Shown here: positions 8,275-16,888 of the stretch, piece by piece
How positions within the stretch are numbered: the first letter of the stretch is position 1
Layout of the letters: every line of letters starts with the position of its first letter
Assembly: GCF_000178975.2 (NCBI RefSeq)
Contig: NC_015064.1
Span: forward strand, 682,001-746,000
Source of the DNA: Granulicella tundricola MP5ACTX9
GTDB lineage: Bacteria > Acidobacteriota > Terriglobia > Terriglobales > Acidobacteriaceae
Reading direction: 5' to 3'
Length of the DNA: 64,000 nucleotides
Notes under the pieces: model-generated
What the model was told of the DNA's origin: nothing
The model's database searches: none
Seen by the model: the letters and a program-made list of their open reading frames with translations, nothing else
Made by a program: the position numbers and the translations under genes

Positions 8275-9313
8275 GCGCCTCGGGAGACGTCTTTGCAAGA
8301 GCCTCGGTCAAAGCCTCCAACTGCGCAATGGCACAGTCGAGATCACGATAGTGGAACTCGTACAGTGCCACTCCATCAAGGCTGGTGAGCGCGGCAGCCT
8401 GGCGCTGGCGTATGCCCTCAAGCGGATAGAGCGATCCCTCAAGATGAGGCAGTACGGTTCGACGATCGACCTCTCGCAGTTCTACGGTTGCTTCAGCGCG
8501 TCGCTTCAAGAGGAGAATGGCATGCACGACTGCCTGCGGCGCTTTCACGATGCCGGGCAGCTCCGATGTAGGAACTTCGATCGACGGCTTGCCATCCGTG
8601 CGGGGCGTCAACTCGCGGTCCCGGATCTCAGGAAACAGATCTCGCGCGGACGGACGGAAGCGGACCTGATGTGCGTTGCCGCGGACGTGCGGCTGGTCGC
8701 TGTGCCAGACGACGTAACTCGCGTCATCCGTGGTAAGCGCCCAACCGGCACGTGCGCACGCATACGCGAGCGTCGATTTCCCAGCGCCGGATTCGCCGCA
8801 CAGAAGAAGACCAAAACCATTCAGGCTGACGCACGCCGCATGGACCGGCGTCACGCGCGAGCCGGTTAGCAGGCACATGACGGTGGCTTCCAGGAAGTGG
8901 TATCGGAGATAGTGACGATGGTGCAGGGCAGCTTCCGTCACCCAGCCGAACGCTACGCCCTGTTGCAGGTCGCAGACGGAGAAGTTTTCTATGTCGGCGA
9001 TGATCGAAAGAAGATGCCCATTGGCTCGCACGCTGGTTTTTGGTGGGCATTCCGACGAGGACGAAGGCGTCACACCGACCCGCAATTTCAATGCTCCGGC
9101 AATCTGCCGGGGCACGGCGATGGCGTCCTGCTCTCCCCAGCTCTCTTCTGCCGCAGCCAGGATCTCCGCCTGATTGGTCTCAATCTCGACCGCAAAGCCC
9201 ATGGGGTAGAAGACTCTGCGAAACGAAAATCCGTCAGAGGCAAGCAACGGCTCTACCTGTTCCTCCTGTATCGGACGAGGGAGCTGCATGGAGTGAAGTG
9301 CCGCAGTTGTCAT
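8240..9313 (-). CDS. HprK-like serine kinase/phosphorylase domain protein
   Basis: A 357-residue protein with an HPr kinase-type nucleotide-binding domain. The P-loop is GESGAGKST (residues about 175-185) and is followed by LTTDDASYVV, the LxxDD-like motif of HprK folds. The N-terminal half, about 170 residues, is not the classical HprK N-domain. No HPr or other PTS gene is nearby. HprK-like proteins of this type accompany exopolysaccharide/exosortase-type loci or peptide-modification clusters, where they are thought to phosphorylate non-HPr targets. It is flanked by two TGTC arrays, so it may be a one-gene unit or continue into the radical SAM genes. Target unknown. Confidence 0.75.
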   Translation of the reverse strand: MTTAALHSMQLPRPIQEEQVEPLLASDGFSFRRVFYPMGFAVEIETNQAEILAAAEESWGEQDAIAVPRQIAGALKLRVGVTPSSSSECPPKTSVRANGHLLSIIADIENFSVCDLQQGVAFGWVTEAALHHRHYLRYHFLEATVMCLLTGSRVTPVHAACVSLNGFGLLLCGESGAGKSTLAYACARAGWALTTDDASYVVWHSDQPHVRGNAHQVRFRPSARDLFPEIRDRELTPRTDGKPSIEVPTSELPGIVKAPQAVVHAILLLKRRAEATVELREVDRRTVLPHLEGSLYPLEGIRQRQAAALTSLDGVALYEFHYRDLDCAIAQLEALTEALAKTSPEARQTDDNTRTFA

Positions 9314-9373
9314 TGCTGTCCTGAGCGAGTCTGAGCGGTGTCAAGCCAAGTGTAGGAAAATACCTGCCCCGGT

Positions 9374-9411
9374 TTGTCCGGTGCTGGTCACGGACTTGTC
9401 ATCGCTTTGTC
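9374..9411 (-). promoter_or_regulatory. Array B: TGTC half-sites at 11-bp spacing upstream of the HprK-like gene
   Basis: Plus-strand pentamers at exact 11-base steps are TTGTC (9374), TGGTC (9385, one mismatch), TTGTC (9396) and TTGTC (9407). A further out-of-phase TTGTC lies at 9413. The array occupies the only sizeable gap (9314-9417) inside the polysaccharide/radical SAM locus and ends 60 bases before the HprK-like start at 9313. That is almost the same distance as array A from its gene (56). The 16-mer at 9396-9411 differs by one base from array A and by one base from array C. This spacing and placement support a shared operator-promoter; the bound protein is inferred only as PhoB/OmpR-like. 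Confidence 0.72.
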
Positions 9412-9417
9412 TTTGTC

Positions 9418-11505
9418 TCAGGGCACTATTCTTCTGCGGCAGATGGCGGTGAAGCCGAGCGCGCGCCCGCAATCGCTGGCGTACAGCAGTGTTTTGGAGT
9501 CCGGCTCCCAGGAGGCTTCTACCTGGTCGCAGGGTGCCTCCGTCAGGGGGTGCGCTCTCTGAGTGTGACGATCGAGCAGCCATAGATTCCATGCGCCGTT
9601 TACAAGCCGGCTGTAGGCAAGCCAATGTCCATCGGGTGAGAAAGCAGGGTAGCGGGCTTCTCCAAGGCCTGAGGGCGAAGGGACGCCGCCGGGTTGCAGG
9701 AGGAAGATCTGTGAAGCTTCTTCACCTTGTGTCGCAGCGACTGCCATGATGCCGTCCTTCGCGCTGGCACCTTCAAGGACACTCATCCAGAGCGGGGTCA
9801 AAGGCTTCTCGTAAGTTGATAGGTGAAGGTAGACGCGGCCACGGCCATGGTCATCCCGAACATACGCAAGACCTTGACCATCCGCAGGCACGAAGGGACT
9901 TCGCGCTTGATCGATTGTCCCAGGGAGCGGACCATGCTGTGAGATCAGACGGGAGCGGAGTCCTGCTTCTTCAAGCCAATCAGCCCCCCGATTGATCGCA
10001 AAGGAGAGCTGATCCGTGCCCGGTGTGCCAACGGAATCGCGTACCCCATCCTCAAGGACGCGGTAACCGGCGGGGAGCATGGAGACGGATTTGACTCGTC
10101 CTGCATCGTCCAGCGGATCAGCAGCAAGAAATACGTCCGGACGCATCGGAAGCCGGAAGGCGTAGTCGTCGTAGAGCCCGCGCTGATGCCTTATCCCGGA
10201 GACGACACCAGCCAATGCAAGGAGCACGAGAGCGGAGGCCCACGGGATGTTGGAGCGGTGCCAGAGTCTTGCTCGCAGGGAGATTCCTGCGGCGGCACGG
10301 CAGCAGATCAGACTGAACAGGATAAGGAGCCAGAGCCTCGGCACATGAAGCACCGCGTGTAATCCGGAGGTATCGCTGGTATTCCAGTTGGGGTAGCCGA
10401 TGGCGAAGTAGAGGGCGACAGCCGCAAGCGCGATCTGAGGCCTACGCTTTTGTGTCATGGCACAGAGCGCAAGAACGGGCAGCAGAAGCAGGATGAAGTT
10501 GTAAGAGGCTGGGCTGGTGGAGGTCGCCAATGTCACGCAAAGCAGGGCAGACCACTCCAGCGGCGCGTGGCTTCGGCTTGCCACATCCTGCTCGCCGCCG
10601 CTCCGGATCGCCAGCAAAGCCGCCGCAACGAGCAGCATCTGAAGCACGGTGCCAAGGATCGATGCAGCCATGGGAGCGTTGTGCCATGGGTGAGGATTCC
10701 ACTGCGGTTCGTATACGAACAGCCGATGCAGCAGCGCGGAGAGGGAAGAGCCGGTGAGGATGTAAGGCGGCAGCGTCTCGCCACGAAGCGTCCATGGCAG
10801 GACGGTTTGCAGATAGGTACGATGGATGCTCCAGCCGAAGATGGATACAGACAACAAGCCGCACACGCAGAGTGTGGTGAGGGCAGCGCCAAGCGCACGC
10901 CAATCCCGCTTACGAATGAAGTAAAGCAGGAAGATAACCGGGAAGACCTTGGTCATGGCAGCGATTGCGATCAGGGCTCCGGCCCATGCCGACATACGCC
11001 GTCGATAAGTCCAGCAGGCAAGCACCAGAATCCCAAGCAGCAGGATATAAAACTGCCCGTACAGCAGGTTGCGGTGCAGGGGATAAGAACCGGCCGCAAG
11101 CAGCAGGATTCGTCGCATGGGCTGCGCGGTCAGGGAGCGGAGGAGCAGGCTGATCGGAACGAGCAGCGCCAGTTGCAGCAGGAGCCACACGTGCTTGGCA
11201 GGCAACGGCGCAAGCGAGGTGAGCGGCCAGACGAAGAGTGTGGAGAAGGGAGTGATTGGCGCAAAGCCTACGAGGCGCTGATCGATTCCGTGGTGATCCT
11301 TCTCGCGTTGAAACCAGCGCCAGTCGTAAGCTTGGGAGAGGTCATAGCCTTCGTGGTTCAGCCGTGCGGTCAGGTAATAGTTCGGGAAGTCGGTGTTCAG
11401 CGTTCGCCATGCCTGCGGCAACGTGTGGACGGCGAGCACGCAGGTGAAGACAACGAGCAGCAACCACTCTGCCGCTGCGAGTATGCCTTGCCGTGAGTCC
11501 GTCAT
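9418..11505 (-). CDS. GT87-like polytopic glycosyltransferase fused to a TolB/PD40-like propeller
   Basis: A 695-residue protein. The first about 440 residues are strongly hydrophobic with many membrane segments, and begin with a GT-C-type arrangement: an early periplasmic loop NTDFPNYYLTARL and later KVFPVIFLLYF, as in DUF2029/GT87 proteins. Residues about 470-695 are soluble and contain WD40/PD40-like repeats (GLAYVRDDHGRG, YPAFSPDGHWLAYSR, ASWEPDSKTLLYASD). Members of GT87 transfer sugars from polyprenyl phosphate carriers on the outer face of the membrane. The propeller could bind glycan or assemble the secretion complex (inference). The ATG overlaps the upstream gene by 4 bases. Not a frameshift artefact: the frame is continuous. 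Confidence 0.7.
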   Translation of the reverse strand: MTDSRQGILAAAEWLLLVVFTCVLAVHTLPQAWRTLNTDFPNYYLTARLNHEGYDLSQAYDWRWFQREKDHHGIDQRLVGFAPITPFSTLFVWPLTSLAPLPAKHVWLLLQLALLVPISLLLRSLTAQPMRRILLLAAGSYPLHRNLLYGQFYILLLGILVLACWTYRRRMSAWAGALIAIAAMTKVFPVIFLLYFIRKRDWRALGAALTTLCVCGLLSVSIFGWSIHRTYLQTVLPWTLRGETLPPYILTGSSLSALLHRLFVYEPQWNPHPWHNAPMAASILGTVLQMLLVAAALLAIRSGGEQDVASRSHAPLEWSALLCVTLATSTSPASYNFILLLLPVLALCAMTQKRRPQIALAAVALYFAIGYPNWNTSDTSGLHAVLHVPRLWLLILFSLICCRAAAGISLRARLWHRSNIPWASALVLLALAGVVSGIRHQRGLYDDYAFRLPMRPDVFLAADPLDDAGRVKSVSMLPAGYRVLEDGVRDSVGTPGTDQLSFAINRGADWLEEAGLRSRLISQHGPLPGTIDQARSPFVPADGQGLAYVRDDHGRGRVYLHLSTYEKPLTPLWMSVLEGASAKDGIMAVAATQGEEASQIFLLQPGGVPSPSGLGEARYPAFSPDGHWLAYSRLVNGAWNLWLLDRHTQRAHPLTEAPCDQVEASWEPDSKTLLYASDCGRALGFTAICRRRIVP

Positions 11506-12350
11506 AGATCCGATTCAACCTTGCGCAAAAGTGTTGAACTGCCTTGCACCGAGGGCTTTCGCGCCGCTGTCCGTGCGGCGCCAGGATAAGTTCTTAGCCC
11601 CGTAAGCTGCAGGACGATATGCCATACAAAAGCCGGATTGTTGCGCAGGTAGCGCTTCCAGAGAGCCTTCGGGTCTTGCAAGAGCCGATCAAGCCATTGC
11701 AGGCCCGCGCGTTTGATCCAGAGCGGGCAATCTTGAATGCGGCCTGTGTGAAAGTCGAAGGCCGCGCCCACGCCGAACATGAGCGTCGTCCTGAGTCGCG
11801 GGGACATGCGGTGCATGAAGCGTTCCTGCTTGGGAGTGCTGATCCCAACCCAGATGATGTCTGGCCTGAGTTCATCGATCATTTGAATGAACTCCTTTTC
11901 TTCTTCAACCGTAAGTTCCCGGAATGGCGGGGTGCAGGTGCCAATGACACGAACGCCTGGTAACCGCCCCTCCAACGTGGCCCGCAGTTCCTCCGCCACT
12001 CCCGGCTTTCCACCATAGAAAAAGTGCGTGTAACCCGCAAACTCCGACCGGCCAAGCACCTGCAGCATCAGGTCTGGTCCGGTGATCTGCCGTGTCCCGG
12101 CGTGTCCTTGCAGATGTCCCACCCAGACGGTAGGCATGCCATCCGGGGCTGTGAGCAGGGAGTCGGCAAAGACCTCTCGCAACTCCGGATGACGGTAATG
12201 CTCCATGACGCCGTGGACTCCCGTCATGCAGACATAACCGCGGGTCGCATTGCACAGGGCGTCCGCAATGCGTGTGAGCGCACCATCCATATCCACGGGC
12301 GCAATATGGACTCCGAGCACATTGACCAGGTCTTGAGATTCATCTCTCAC
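11502..12350 (-). CDS. WecG/TagA/CpsF-family glycosyltransferase
   Basis: A 282-residue GT26-type transferase. Recognised by LGVHIAPVDMDGAL, CMTGVHGVMEHYRHPEL, the DGMPTVWVGHLQG segment, GPDLMLQVL, FFYGGKPGVAEEL, IIWVGISTPKQERFM and the LMFGVGAAFDFHTG motif. These match the UDP-ManNAc or related transferase family that adds the second sugar to an undecaprenyl-diphosphate-linked residue on the cytoplasmic side. It sits between a GT4 gene and the GT87-like gene with 4-base overlaps, consistent with assembly of the repeat unit. The exact sugar donor cannot be told. No initiating phosphoglycosyltransferase is visible in the window. Confidence 0.88.
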   Translation of the reverse strand: MRDESQDLVNVLGVHIAPVDMDGALTRIADALCNATRGYVCMTGVHGVMEHYRHPELREVFADSLLTAPDGMPTVWVGHLQGHAGTRQITGPDLMLQVLGRSEFAGYTHFFYGGKPGVAEELRATLEGRLPGVRVIGTCTPPFRELTVEEEKEFIQMIDELRPDIIWVGISTPKQERFMHRMSPRLRTTLMFGVGAAFDFHTGRIQDCPLWIKRAGLQWLDRLLQDPKALWKRYLRNNPAFVWHIVLQLTGLRTYPGAARTAARKPSVQGSSTLLRKVESDL

Positions 12351-13510
12351 GCGGCACCGCCGTTCTCTCTGCTGAACTGCAGCGCGGTCTCTACGCCCTG
12401 GGCGGTCGCGTCCAGAAGACCACGGTAAAGCTGGGCGTAACGTCCTGCGATGCTGCCTGATGAGAGCTGAGGCATCGTAGCCGGCACGGGCCGCGGTTGC
12501 TTCATCATCTGATGAAACGCAGCGACGAAGCCGTCTTCCTGTGCCGCCCCCAGCGAGACAAAGCTGCAGTAACCGTCGCCAATCTCACGGAATGCAGCAA
12601 TGTCCGAGCAGGCCACGGGACAACCTGCAAGCATCGCCTCCGCTACCGGCAATCCAAAGCCTTCATTGATAGACGTGGCCAGAAGGCAGCGTGCGTTGCG
12701 GTAGTACCACTGCAGGTTGTCCTCAGAGATACTCTCCAGCATAATCACGCTTGACGCTAATCCCGAGCTCTCCAACGACGCTTTCAAGGCGCTCGTCTCA
12801 GGCCCTTGCCGGCCTACCAGGACAAGCATCAACGAGGGATCGGCGCGAAGGAGTCGATGGAAGACGGCAAGCGTCAGCGGAAGGTTTTTGTTATGACGAT
12901 GCTGCGACACGGCAAGGATAAATGGTCTGCATGGCTTGGATTCCTGCACGTCCAGAGAGCAAGCGGTATGCGGTTCCACGCAGTTGTAGACGCGCAGTGA
13001 TTTGCCACGCAGAGCCGGCCTCCGGATCATAAGCCGCTCCAGCGTACTGTCTGAAACGCATGCGATGGCATCGGCCGCGGACAGGCATTGCTCAAGAATC
13101 AAGCGATTGATCAGAACCTTGGGGTAGCCGAAGTTCGCGGCCACGTCATAGGGGTAGAGATCGTGGAGCGTCACCACGACAGGGCAGGGTAGCCCGCGTT
13201 GATGGAGCGGCACAGGATAGGTGACGTGGATTAGACTGCTGCGCCTCTCCTTCGCCAGTCCCGGCAGCCGGTTGTAGTACCAGAGGTTTCGCGCGGGCGA
13301 AGAGCGCCCCGTCTCAGCGACGAGCAGCTTCAGCCTGGGATCGGTTGCGCCCAGCAACGACTCGACATAGCTCAGTTGCCATCTGCCGACGACAAGATCG
13401 ACAGCCTTGATCTCATCAAGGCGCAGCAGGCAGCGGACGACGTTGATCGCATGACGGCCAACGCCATCAGGCCCCGCGCCTCCGGATACCATGGGGATCA
13501 GGACTCTCAT
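12347..13510 (-). CDS. GT4 family glycosyltransferase
   Basis: A 387-residue GT-B-fold transferase. The N-terminus MRVLIPMVSGGAGPDGVGRHA is a typical glycine-rich acceptor domain start. The C-terminal donor-binding domain contains PFILAVSQHRHNKNLPL, LVGRQGP and the EX7E-type motif in NEGFGLPVAEAMLAGCPV. It probably adds one sugar to the lipid-linked repeat unit in the cytoplasm. It overlaps both neighbours by 4 bases. Donor and linkage unknown. Confidence 0.9.
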   Translation of the reverse strand: MRVLIPMVSGGAGPDGVGRHAINVVRCLLRLDEIKAVDLVVGRWQLSYVESLLGATDPRLKLLVAETGRSSPARNLWYYNRLPGLAKERRSSLIHVTYPVPLHQRGLPCPVVVTLHDLYPYDVAANFGYPKVLINRLILEQCLSAADAIACVSDSTLERLMIRRPALRGKSLRVYNCVEPHTACSLDVQESKPCRPFILAVSQHRHNKNLPLTLAVFHRLLRADPSLMLVLVGRQGPETSALKASLESSGLASSVIMLESISEDNLQWYYRNARCLLATSINEGFGLPVAEAMLAGCPVACSDIAAFREIGDGYCSFVSLGAAQEDGFVAAFHQMMKQPRPVPATMPQLSSGSIAGRYAQLYRGLLDATAQGVETALQFSRENGGAA

Positions 13511-14379
13511 GGGCGCTCGACCTCCAGGCTCTGGGAAGGTATTGCAATGTCTCTCACTTCACGATCAAAGTAGAAGCCACGTAACAGCTTCTCGGTGTAG
13601 CGGAGGGCGTCCGCCGGGAACTGCAGCAGTGTCGCCGCGACATTACGAGCCCACATGGGCTGAATATGTTGAGCCAACGGGGTAGCCTGCAGGACAACCT
13701 GGCGATGTTCTAGACGTTGCCGATCGACAAACTGGGTGCTCTTGCTGGCCGCATGCATTCGGAAGTCGGCCAGCACCTCCGGTAGATGACGAAAGCGATA
13801 GCCCGCCTCCGCCAGCCGCATGAAGAACTCAAGGTCCATCGCGTAGTGCAGTTCGTTCTTAAGAAAATGTCCCTCATCAAAGACGCGCCGCCGGAAGAAG
13901 GTAGAGGTCGTCGGAATGTAAAGGGTGTGGCAGTACTTCAGGATGAAGTGGCTGAACTCAATCTCACGGCGCAACTCCAGATGCCTGCCTGCTTCATCCA
14001 TGAAGGTATAGTCACCATAAAGAACGTCGGTCTCGGGGTGCTCCGCGAAAGCCCGTGTGACTGCTTCAAAGCAGCCTGGGCGATACCGGTCATCCGCATT
14101 CAGCCAGCCGATAATCTCGCCTTCCGCCTTTTGAAAGCCTTCGTTGAGCGCAGCGCTCTGTCCCCCGTCCGGGTGCGATCTCCATTGCAGACACGCATTC
14201 GCACCGGCCTCGCGCAGAATCTCCACGCTGCCATCGCTCGAGCCGCCGTCGAGCACTATGTGCTGGTACGCGGGATACGCCTGCGTTCGCACGCTCTCGA
14301 CGGCTTCGCCCAGAAAGGCAGCCTGATTCAGCGACGGGGTCACGATGGAGATTAAGGGAAGAGAGGAGGGAGTTCTCAT
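13507..14379 (-). CDS. GT2 family glycosyltransferase
   Basis: A 290-residue GT-A-fold transferase beginning MRTPSSLPLISIVTPSLNQ. The nucleotide-binding region shows LDGGSSDGSVEIL, and the metal-binding DxD-like site is in IIGWLNADDRYRPG. ATG at 14379 is chosen over an upstream in-frame start at 14433 because it gives the 4-base ATGA overlap seen at nearly every junction here and starts at the conserved first strand. It lacks membrane segments, so it is likely cytoplasmic and acts on the undecaprenyl-linked repeat unit. Confidence 0.9.
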   Translation of the reverse strand: MRTPSSLPLISIVTPSLNQAAFLGEAVESVRTQAYPAYQHIVLDGGSSDGSVEILREAGANACLQWRSHPDGGQSAALNEGFQKAEGEIIGWLNADDRYRPGCFEAVTRAFAEHPETDVLYGDYTFMDEAGRHLELRREIEFSHFILKYCHTLYIPTTSTFFRRRVFDEGHFLKNELHYAMDLEFFMRLAEAGYRFRHLPEVLADFRMHAASKSTQFVDRQRLEHRQVVLQATPLAQHIQPMWARNVAATLLQFPADALRYTEKLLRGFYFDREVRDIAIPSQSLEVERP

Positions 14380-15578
14380 ATGGCCGCCTCCTGCGTCTGT
14401 GCCAGCGTCAGCGATACGAGCGTGATCATCCACAAAGGGAGGGAGATGTCGAAGCGTTCTGTATCCACAAAGCTGCGAACGAAAACGAGCAGCAGCAACG
14501 CACGAAACACTCCGCCCAGCGGGTCAAGCGCGTGCCGCCGAAGCTGACGGAATAGGCTTATATAGAGTGCGGCCACCAGGGCCACGCCTGCGATGCCGTA
14601 GCTGAAGAACTGCTGTAGCCACTCATTATGCGCATGCCAGGCCTGGAACGTGCCGAAGATCGGCACGACGCTGTGGAAGGAATGAAACCCATGGCCAAGC
14701 CATGGCTCCTCCAGCGCAAGCCCACCTGCGACCAGCCAGATTGAGGTGCGCCCGGTTAGCGTCTCCGCCTGAGTTCCCGCGTTGGTATACACGGTGTAGT
14801 AGGCCATGAAGAACCCTGAGAATACGATCGCGGTGAACAGCGCTCCGCTGACGATTGCGATCTTGTTGGCCCGGCTCAGCGCATTGGTCCGCAGAAGGTA
14901 GAAGCTTTCCGCAACAAGAAACGCAATGATGGAGGTTTTGCTGAGGCTGCGCATCAACGTCACGGCCAGTGCGACGCCCAACCACTTCCATCGCGCTCCC
15001 TGCGGGGCGAGGTACTGACAAAGCAGCGTTCCCATGGCACATTCGAAGCCAATGACATTGGGGCTTAGAAAGTCATCGTCTCCAATGCGGAGGTCGGCCT
15101 GCGCTGGCGAAAGCCATGCAACGACTGCCAGCAGTCCAACTCCGTAGACAAAGCCTTTCAGCAGTGAATCGGAGGACGCTGCGGTGGGGTCCGCTTTGAG
15201 GACCAGGAGCACCAGTGCAACGTCGGCTGCGAGTGCCAGCCAGTATCCACCTGCCACTGCAGCGGATTGAGCTTCAGTCCACGCCAGGCTCGCAAGCGAC
15301 AAGCCCAGGTAGAGCAGCACAAATCGGAACGGCCAGACCCGCATGGCTGCCCCCCAGTTCATCTTCCCCGGTCCTGCGGCGTAGAAGGCCACGACCACAA
15401 GCAAACCGAGGTTGAGGAGAATGCTGAGAATGGCACCGTTCTGAGGCTCTGACTGAAAGAACAGAAATACGAGACAGGCGCGTACGCCGAAGTACAGACC
15501 CACAAAGCCCGCCATTGAAAGAGCACTCGAGCCTGTCTCGACCCGTGTGAGTTGCGTGTTGGTCAGGGTGGAGATCAT
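14376..15578 (-). CDS. O-antigen ligase/polymerase-like protein (Wzy type)
   Basis: A 400-residue polytopic protein with about ten hydrophobic segments and one larger periplasmic loop around GHGFHSFHSVVPIFGTFQAWHAHNEWLQ. The His-rich GHG...H.N.WLQ pattern is characteristic of Wzy_C/O-antigen ligase proteins, followed by a hydrophobic stretch. ATG at 15578 gives a 4-base overlap with the upstream flippase gene and is preferred to an upstream start at 15677. Its placement next to a Wzx-type flippase and a chain-length regulator makes a polymerase role likelier than a ligase. Confidence 0.82.
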   Translation of the reverse strand: MISTLTNTQLTRVETGSSALSMAGFVGLYFGVRACLVFLFFQSEPQNGAILSILLNLGLLVVVAFYAAGPGKMNWGAAMRVWPFRFVLLYLGLSLASLAWTEAQSAAVAGGYWLALAADVALVLLVLKADPTAASSDSLLKGFVYGVGLLAVVAWLSPAQADLRIGDDDFLSPNVIGFECAMGTLLCQYLAPQGARWKWLGVALAVTLMRSLSKTSIIAFLVAESFYLLRTNALSRANKIAIVSGALFTAIVFSGFFMAYYTVYTNAGTQAETLTGRTSIWLVAGGLALEEPWLGHGFHSFHSVVPIFGTFQAWHAHNEWLQQFFSYGIAGVALVAALYISLFRQLRRHALDPLGGVFRALLLLVFVRSFVDTERFDISLPLWMITLVSLTLAQTQEAAI

Positions 15579-16888
15579 GTGCTCTCTCCCCCCATCACTA
15601 CCAAAGTTCTTGCCGCAGGCCTGCGGAGCAGGTAAAGCAGCGGAAGATACATCAGGCAGGTCACAGGGCCGTACCATAGCCGCGCCAGCGCCGCACCCTG
15701 GACGCCCCGATGAGGAATCAGCAGGGTCATCGCAACGAGCATGAGACCTCCGCCAACCATATTTGCCGCAGTCACAATGCGAACGCGGCCGAACGCCATC
15801 AGCGTGTAGTGGGCCGTGATATTCAGTGCAAGCAGGCCGAAGCTCAAAGCAATCTCTGGCAGTAATGTCGCAGAGTCAGTGACAAAGACAGGTCCGATCC
15901 AGCTCTTGATCGCCCATGGCCCCACTGCCAACACCAGGGCCAACAGCACGCCTGCGCCCGCCAGATTCAGCAGGAAGGCTTTGGCAATAGGGCGGCCCAA
16001 CTCGGTGTGAGTCTCCAAGGCGGAACGGCTGGCCAGATGCGGAAAAAGAAAGTGCAGGCCGGCAGAGGTCAGGCCATGAATCGGTTGTGCAACCTGCACG
16101 CAGATTCCGTAGTAAGCCACCGCGGACGCACCCAGCGTCGTCCCCAGCAGCAGTCGGTCCGCCTGGCTGAAAATCACGCCGGAGACAGCTTGAAGCCAGC
16201 TGAATCCGCCAAAGGATGTGAGTTGACGAGAGACGGTGCGATCGAACGCAGGCCAGGTCAATCCGGGGCCCAGATGACGCCGTAGAGCGCATGCCTGCGC
16301 AGCCACGCCAAGGCAGGTCAACACCAGCGTGCCGATCATTAGCACCGCTACGCCATAGCCTTCCGCTCCAAGCGAGGCTGCCAGTCCCACCGCAATCAGC
16401 CTCATCGCGATCCCTATCTTTACCGCCGGGGCGTAGCGTTCAAACGCTCTCTGCGAGCTGATGAAGACACTCTCCACGGCCTTCACGACGATGAGCGCAG
16501 CGCCGATCCGAAGCGCCCACACACAGTCGTGATAAAGTCTCGGCTCTACATGGGTTATGCGGACCGCGGCGAAAGGGACGACAGCCCAAAGCGTCAGTGC
16601 CAGTGCGCCGCCCAGCGCGAGATTCAACGCAAGCATGTTGGCCACGACGCGCCGGATACCGGCAAGATCATCCGTGGCTCGCAGCGTCGCCACGCGTTGG
16701 ATCACCGCATCGCCGAAGCCGGAGGAGACAACCGTCCCCGCCCCCACAGCCGCACTGGCAATCAGCCACACACCATACCGCGCTACGCCCAGGTGATGCA
16801 GCAGCATGGGCGCGGCCAGCAGCATGGCGGCAGGCTGAGCGATATAGTCCAGCATGCCGTACATCGAATTGGAGAGATGTGCCCTCAT
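15575..16888 (-). CDS. Polysaccharide flippase (Wzx/MATE-like)
   Basis: A 437-residue protein with about 12-14 hydrophobic segments arranged like the polysaccharide biosynthesis (Polysacc_synt) family. The start is MRAHLSNSMYGMLDYIAQPAAM, where the N-terminal helix is typical of Wzx, and the middle includes SFGGFSWLQAVSGVIFSQADRLLLGT, a hallmark around TM7. It should flip the undecaprenyl-diphosphate repeat unit across the inner membrane. Overlaps of 4 bases on each side bind it to the polymerase and the chain-length regulator. Confidence 0.88.
   Translation of the reverse strand: MRAHLSNSMYGMLDYIAQPAAMLLAAPMLLHHLGVARYGVWLIASAAVGAGTVVSSGFGDAVIQRVATLRATDDLAGIRRVVANMLALNLALGGALALTLWAVVPFAAVRITHVEPRLYHDCVWALRIGAALIVVKAVESVFISSQRAFERYAPAVKIGIAMRLIAVGLAASLGAEGYGVAVLMIGTLVLTCLGVAAQACALRRHLGPGLTWPAFDRTVSRQLTSFGGFSWLQAVSGVIFSQADRLLLGTTLGASAVAYYGICVQVAQPIHGLTSAGLHFLFPHLASRSALETHTELGRPIAKAFLLNLAGAGVLLALVLAVGPWAIKSWIGPVFVTDSATLLPEIALSFGLLALNITAHYTLMAFGRVRIVTAANMVGGGLMLVAMTLLIPHRGVQGAALARLWYGPVTCLMYLPLLYLLRRPAARTLVVMGGEST

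Noticed and set aside
14379..14433. Longer start for the GT2 gene at 14433
   Set aside because: The extra 18 residues are not family-like and lie inside the polymerase gene; ATG 14379 gives the 4-base overlap pattern and the conserved N-terminus.
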